A DNA stretch of 64,000 bases from Astrocystis sublimbata (Eukaryota > Ascomycota > Sordariomycetes > Xylariales > Xylariaceae), in NCBI GenBank assembly GCA_022453515.1, contig JAJNNY010000023.1, positions 186,001 to 250,000 of the forward strand, read 5' to 3'. The notes beneath the pieces are model-generated. The model was given only the letters and a program-made list of their open reading frames with translations. It was not told where the DNA came from and searched no databases. Made by a program: the position numbers and the translations under genes. Positions 58,732 through 64,000 of this stretch are shown here, piece by piece. Within the stretch, counting starts at the first letter, position 1. Each line of letters starts with the position of its first letter.

Positions 58732-61660
58732 ATGGATAGCAAGCGCAAGGCCAGCGGCACCACCATGGACACCGCTGCAGCCGACAACGACCGCGCCGCC
58801 AAGCGTCGCAAATTGATCGAGGTCAGTCTCTGCCCTTTGTTGTCTCCATGCCATCTTCCCGTCCCTTGCGCGCATTGCAAGCCCTGCAAACAATGTTGCA
58901 GCGCGTGATGCGCTGTGATGCTTTGCGACAGACAACAACGTCTCGCCCTCTCCATCCACCGCCCAGCACCCGCAACCCCAATCTGCTGCGCTGCTGAGCT
59001 TGAGCTTCGTACACCCGCACAAGAATAGTTGTTGGTTAGCAGCAGCATTGGTAGCAGCATGGCTACCTCCCTACATGGGACTCAGAGTAGCATGGGTGCC
59101 CATGGGGCCTGGGCCATGGCATGCGCAATCCATTGACCAGTACTTGGGCCAATTCACCTATTTACGGAAGGGGACCTGATCATCTACCCTGAGCCCGTCT
59201 CAAACAGTTGAGATGCTGATGCGAGCCACTCAATCGCGCCTCACTCTCCTGCCCACTTTACTGACCCGACTGTGCTCTTCTAGGAATATGGCGATTTGGC
59301 AAACGGCGAGACGAGCGAAACCACAACGGCCTATGGGCTAAGCATCCTCGAATCCATCAGAGCAACTACCGACAAAAAGTGCGTATCTCGTCTACCATTT
59401 CTTTTGGATCGGCCAGAACAAGATCTACGCCGCAACAGGCCAGCCTTAGTCTACAGCATCCAGAGAATCCGGCTAATGATTCTTCGCTTATAGTGGCCGC
59501 TCGGTATCACCCTATTTTGAAGCACTCCCTTCGCGATCAGCAAACCCACAGTACTACAAGAAGATACGCCTCCCTCTCTCGCTCGAGGTCATCGAGCGCA
59601 AACTCAAAGAGCAGCGATACTCGACACTGTCCTTCCTTGAGAGTGACTTCAAGCGTCTTGTCTCGAACGCAAAGGAGACGAACGAGCGGAATTCCACCAT
59701 CTTCGGGGATGCAGAACGCGTGCGCAAAGCCGTGAGCAACCTGATGGTTAAGCATAACCCTGCATACAAGTCAGGCAACTACCAGGCAGTGCCTACTCCA
59801 TTACCTCCCACACCTGAACCCGAAGGAGAGGACGACGAAGGAGAGGATCATGGCGAAACTGATGAGGATAGAACGGCCCAGACCACGAAGAAGGCCGCGT
59901 CAGAGGCACCTTCAGAAGATTTCGGCGATGACGCCGAAGTTGAGAATGGCGACGAACATGATGACGACGATGAAGAGGCTGAGTTGAACAACGGACATGA
60001 TGGGGATGATCCAGAGGAAGATGGTAGTAAAGGCTCCAAGCGAAGGCGCCGACGAGGGTCCTCGAGAAAAACCGACTCTAGACCAGCCCGAAACTCAACG
60101 ACCCCAGTTCAAAGATCCAGTGCGCGCAGCGGCAAAGCGGACTATCGCTATGAGAATAAACCGTTCAAAGGACTCACCTTCCAGCAGGCGCAAGAAAAGG
60201 TCGTGGAAGAGCTAATTCGTAGGAAGGATGACCCGTAAGGCTTCTCTGGTGTATCCGGATGATGTTCAATGACTGATGAAAAGCACATAGGGATGAGTAT
60301 CCTTACTTCGAACCATTCATCTTTCTGCCTCCGCGGACTCTGAAGGACTACTATGAGGTTATTGCCGAGCCTCTTTCGCTCAAGGGGCTGCAGAAGCAGA
60401 TCCGTGGTCAGCATGGACGATTGGAAGCAACGTGGGTAAGCGATTTCAAAGGCTGGGCCGCCTTTGAAGATCAAGCGAGCCTCATCTGGAAGAACGCATA
60501 CCACTACAACGAGGATGGCAGTGAGATTTTCTCAATGGCACAGGAGCTTGAGGTGAGTGGCGCATACAATTATCTCGGTGTATCGGCACTGACAAGCACA
60601 GGAATCGTTCCAAGAACTTCTCAAGGAAGCCAAAGAAAACGTCCCCGAGCCAACTCAGCCCAAGATCAAATTGAAGATGCCGCCAGCCGCGGAACCTTCA
60701 AGACCTCCAAAGAAAATCACCATTCATGTTGGTGGCAAAAGCAGTCTGACGGGATCCCCAGCACCAGCCACAGCACAGTCAGGAGACAGCGATACGACGC
60801 GGAACGGGACACCTATTACGCGGATTCCGTTCAACTCTGCGAATTCTGCTGGAACTCCTGTTAATATTAGCCAGCTTGAAAAAGCCCGAAGCGTGTCGGC
60901 CTCTGTAGGCCCCCCTAGTCCAAGCATGGCGGGTGCGACGAAAGGCGAGGCCGCGATACAAACGACAGCTATCGCTCAGCCACAGGCTACCCCCACCCCC
61001 ACCCCGACGACATTCCAGCGTTTCGTACCAGTTATCATGAATACCCATGGTCCGGTTCCGACGCCAACGCCGAACGGGGTGACTCCACAAATCCAGCATC
61101 CCCTGCCCCAAGCTCCGCCCCCACCTCCGCCGCCGCCGAAGAAGAGCGCTACAGACATTCTAGAAGCACAGAAGTATAGGCCACAACCGATCAGTAAGAC
61201 TACACGTTCCCCTCTATCCACACACCTATTAACCAAAATTTCAGGGGAAACGGATGCTTTGATGCCGAAGCTGGTCATCATGACCCATCCTTCGCTGCAG
61301 GTCGATAGCAGATTTGCCATGAGCTTTCTCGCGAGTGGGACAGATTACCAGCAGGAGCTCGCTGTCAACGCGCCATCCAATCACTTCCGACTGCAGCTCA
61401 AGCCCCAGGTCGCTTCATTCCTGGAACCGGAACATAGGGAATGGAAGTTGCACGTGAGCCATGACGCGACAAGAATATATCCGTCACCAGTAACATTTGA
61501 CAAGCGAGGAGAGCCCGCTTTCGATGTTACACTACGGTTTGGAGTCAATCGTGTGGAGGTGAGCCTCCTTGCAGCGCTCCCAAAAGGCGAAAGGGCTCCC
61601 AACGGCCTAAACATGGAGATGGAGAGATTTGTCATCCATTTTAACGTGCTCAAGCACTAA
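58732..61660 (+). CDS. RSC4: Double-bromodomain protein, Rsc4-like (RSC chromatin-remodelling complex)
   Basis: Exons 58732-58821, 59284-59378, 59494-60234, 60291-60552, 60602-61193 and 61245-61660 give 731 residues, all in phase. Exon 1 holds a basic NLS-like end (AAKRRKL). Bromodomain 1 (about residues 65-150) reads SPYFEALPSRSANPQYYKKI, then LSLEVIERKLKEQRY. Bromodomain 2 (about 310-400) reads YPYFEPFIFLPPRTLKDYYE, then IWKNAYHYNEDGSEI. An acidic linker lies between them; KPKIKLKM-type basic and Pro-rich segments follow, then a conserved C-terminal domain (LVIMTHPSL to ERFVIHFNVLKH). Tandem bromodomains with this tail fit Rsc4, which reads acetylated histone H3; the ortholog call is inference. 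Intron 1 is long (462 nt); intron 5 (51 nt) is in frame and stop-free. Confidence 0.85.
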
Positions 61661-63431
61661 ACTCTTGCATGTGCTGCGTAACCAGTAACCAAGGCCTTGT
61701 CGAAACAGGCTATGGAGAAGACAGCGTTGAAGATGAGATGTGTTGATCTCTAGCCGGCTCATGTGCGTTCCCTGAGACAACTCTTGCCTCTCTTTCAGGT
61801 GGAAGGTGCACCCGATCTCCCCCGTGCTGCCCCCAAACTCGCCGGTCATTGGTTCTCACACATATGCCTTTTGAAGCCGACAGGTATTGTTGTTGATGAG
61901 AGTCAACTGTTGGCATCGCGCTGACCACAATCTTTCTTTTGCTTAATCCGGAGTTCAGGGGGTTATAAATGGTTACTGTTAGTGAATTTTCCAACATTTG
62001 GAATGGGATGTGGCGCATGGGCTATTATTCCCGTGTTCTTGTATGTTATGTGCAAGCATAATACATGCTGAGGTCTATGGATGTGTTCGAAAGGTCGGAG
62101 TCAGGTATTCGAGGACGAGAACAAGACCAGATGCCACTACGGTTAGTGCAGGTCAACGAAACCGTATAGTGAGATTACAACATCAATAGGTACTAGCTAG
62201 CTATAGGCAATGCAGTATTGATAGGTCTCCTTCACAAGCATCGGAGTATGCGATTCAAGTGATCAAAAGATAGGTTCTAGATTGAACTAGCGTGATGACG
62301 TTAGGGCTTGATGTTTGTTTAGGTATGCTATACATGTCGATACCTACTATCCAAATACCTGATGTTGTCTCATTGTTCAATTGTAAAAGCACACCAGTAA
62401 CAGAAGCGCACAACCAAGGTGCATTCTCTGTTCGACTCCCATCTCATGCGTCTCTGCTTGGATTGAACAGAACCTGGTCATACATTTTGCACAACCGAAG
62501 GGGAAGGATACTACTGCTGGAGGTGTGTCTTGTATGTACTGTAGGTATGCACATGCTTGGCCAGATCTTGGAACCTTGAAGGTGGGTGCACACAGTGGGG
62601 GTACATGCGTGCGTGTAGGGCTAAACAATACTTGGAAATAAATACCAACAGCCCGACATCAACTTGCGGAGTTAAACTACCACAGGCTCGACAGGTACTG
62701 GACTGTACTGTAGCTGTGGATTGAGTTAAACTCCGCACAAACGTAGATCAGCCAAGCTCAAGACTCAAAAGACCTATACCAACAGCTATTGCATGAAGTT
62801 GTTTTGTTGTTGTTAGATGGAGCATTGAATGTTGTTCTTGTTGTTGTTGTTGTAATCACAGGTGTGGTATGAGTTAACCGGTAGGCACATAGGAGTAAGA
62901 CTGACATTGACGGCCCAAGGTTTAGATTTTGAGTGAATTGAATGAAGTAAAGATGGAAAGCTCCCGAGGCTCCCTACTAGGTACCTAGTGCAAAAGACCC
63001 TTGATGGGCAAGGGTGGTTAAGCGGGTAATCCTGATTCAGCATACCTAGATATCTAAGCCAGTGGGAGCAGCTATTATCGGGTCTTATCGCATGGCGAGC
63101 TCGCTAGCGGGCAGGCTAGAGGTGGGGTGGGGGTGTGGGCAGTGGGAGTGAATGGCACAGTACCTATAAGATGGCAGAACAATGGCAGGAGAACAGAGGG
63201 CTCTGGTTCACCATTCACCGCTCACCGCCTGGGGCGGTGCTGGGGCTGTTGGGGCTGCTGGAGGCGGGGCAGAATTTTTTTTCTCGTAGCGCTCCTCCAC
63301 AAAGCGAAAGCGGGCGATAATTGCACAAATAAAGTTCTTCGCAGAGCGCCTGTCCGCTGCAAAATTCCTGTCCTCCGGCATCCCCTCTCCCACTCCTTGA
63401 TCTCCCGTCTGCCGCCAATCCAACCGCAAAG
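61661..63431. other. Intergenic region upstream of the SSB Hsp70 gene
   Basis: About 1.8 kb. A TTG/TTGTTG repeat lies at 62,798-62,853, and a C-rich 5' leader leads into the Hsp70 ATG from about 63,340. A T-run (63,274-63,281) precedes it. No other gene seen. Confidence 0.5.
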
Positions 63432-64000
63432 ATGGCCGAAGAAACATACGACGGTGCCGTCGGTATCGACTTGGGTATGTCCACGTTGTCGACCTCTCTG
63501 CTTTCCGTGCCGCTGTGATGGACGTGATGATCATGTTGATGATGCCCCGCGCGGTCCCACGGGCGCCATTCCCACCGACACAACACGGCTGACCACCGCG
63601 CTCCCCCGCGCCTCACAGGTACCACCTACTCTTGCGTTGCCATCTACGAGGGAACCAATGTCGAGATCATCGCCAACGAGCAGGGTAGCTTCACCACCCC
63701 CTCATTCGTCTCCTTCAACGAGAAGGAGCGTCTGATCGGTGAGGCCGCCAAGAACCAGGCCGCCATGAACCCGCGCAACACCGTCTTCGATGTCAAGTAG
63801 GTCGACCCCATCTTCATTCATCCATCCATCTCCTCCATCCCCTCCATCCACTCCATCCCCTCCTGGTCCTCGCCAGTCCTGTCTAGTCGCCAGCTCGAAG
63901 ACCGCGTTCTAATGTGGCGTGCACTGTAGGCGGTTGATCGGCCGGCCCTTCAGCGACCCCGTTGTCAAGAAGGACATCGAGTCGTGGCCCTTCAAGGTCG
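63432..64000 (+). CDS. SSB1: SSB-type ribosome-associated Hsp70, 5' part (runs off window)
   Basis: Exons 63432-63474, 63619-63796 and 63930 onward (truncated by the right edge) encode the first 97 residues. The start [20 protein letters not shown] and [40 protein letters not shown] are the ATP-binding phosphate-1 region of Hsp70, and the opening matches the Ssb class rather than Ssa. Ssb chaperones bind nascent chains at the ribosome with the RAC complex. Intron 1 (144 nt) splits the GTT motif codon, intron 2 (133 nt, TTCTAAT branch) contains an imperfect TCCATCCCC repeat. Exon positions early in the gene are usual for fungal Hsp70 genes. Confidence 0.95.
63805..63863 (+). repeat. Imperfect CCATCC/TCCATCCCC repeat in Hsp70 intron 2
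   Basis: A polypyrimidine run of CCATC, CTCC and CCATCCCCTCC units filling most of the first half of the intron; probably slippage-derived. Confidence 0.6.

Noticed and set aside
1..64000. Biosynthetic gene cluster, intact transposon or CRISPR array
   Set aside because: No PKS/NRPS/terpene core, no transposase or reverse transcriptase motif, and no regularly spaced repeats are visible; the organism is eukaryotic.

Overview
The window is nuclear DNA of a filamentous ascomycete, most likely a sordariomycete. The evidence is short GT..AG introns (mostly 48-140 nt) with CTAAC/CTGAC branch sites, CA-rich 5' leaders, and conserved single-copy genes whose protein features fit Pezizomycotina. Gene ends below come from exon models I built by hand: 30 introns in 11 genes were placed by matching splice signals, reading phase and family conservation.

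Layout. 1-3.3 kb: the 3' end of an unidentified basic, proline/lysine-rich protein gene, then a CDC26-type APC/C subunit with an unusually long acidic, low-complexity tail. 4-8.4 kb: an F-box protein, a candidate 71-residue cysteine-rich protein, and an APH-fold (aminoglycoside phosphotransferase-like) kinase. 9-19.7 kb is a dense housekeeping block: TMA23 (ribosome biogenesis), THG1 (tRNA-His guanylyltransferase, 8 exons), SWD1 (COMPASS H3K4 methyltransferase subunit) divergent from THG1, and RPB1 (largest Pol II subunit, 4 exons, with its CTD). 19.7-41.5 kb is gene-poor. I can support only two small genes in it: a 47-residue cysteine-rich protein near 26.6 kb and an 87-residue conserved-looking protein near 35.1 kb. 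41.5-64 kb is dense again: an F-box-like protein, CFT1 (CPSF-A subunit of the mRNA 3'-end machinery), a Pal1-family protein, USB1 (U6 snRNA 3' phosphodiesterase), ERO1 (ER oxidoreductin), CKS1 (CDK subunit), a double-bromodomain Rsc4-like protein, and the 5' end of an SSB-type ribosome-associated Hsp70 that runs off the right edge.

The genes are not operonic. Functional themes recur (Pol II, histone methylation, RSC-like chromatin remodelling, mRNA 3' processing, U6 maturation; APC/C and CDK), but nothing shows they act as a unit. There are no secondary-metabolite core enzymes, intact transposons, CRISPR arrays, rRNA genes or complete tRNA genes that I can see.

The least explained material is: the palindrome TACCTAGGTA, present seven times and only between genes; two candidate cysteine-rich microprotein genes with TATA boxes and introns at or just after the stop codon; two genes whose start codon overlaps the stop of a tiny upstream ORF (ATGA); and a CDC26 gene interrupted by a single in-frame stop that a 57-nt intron could remove.
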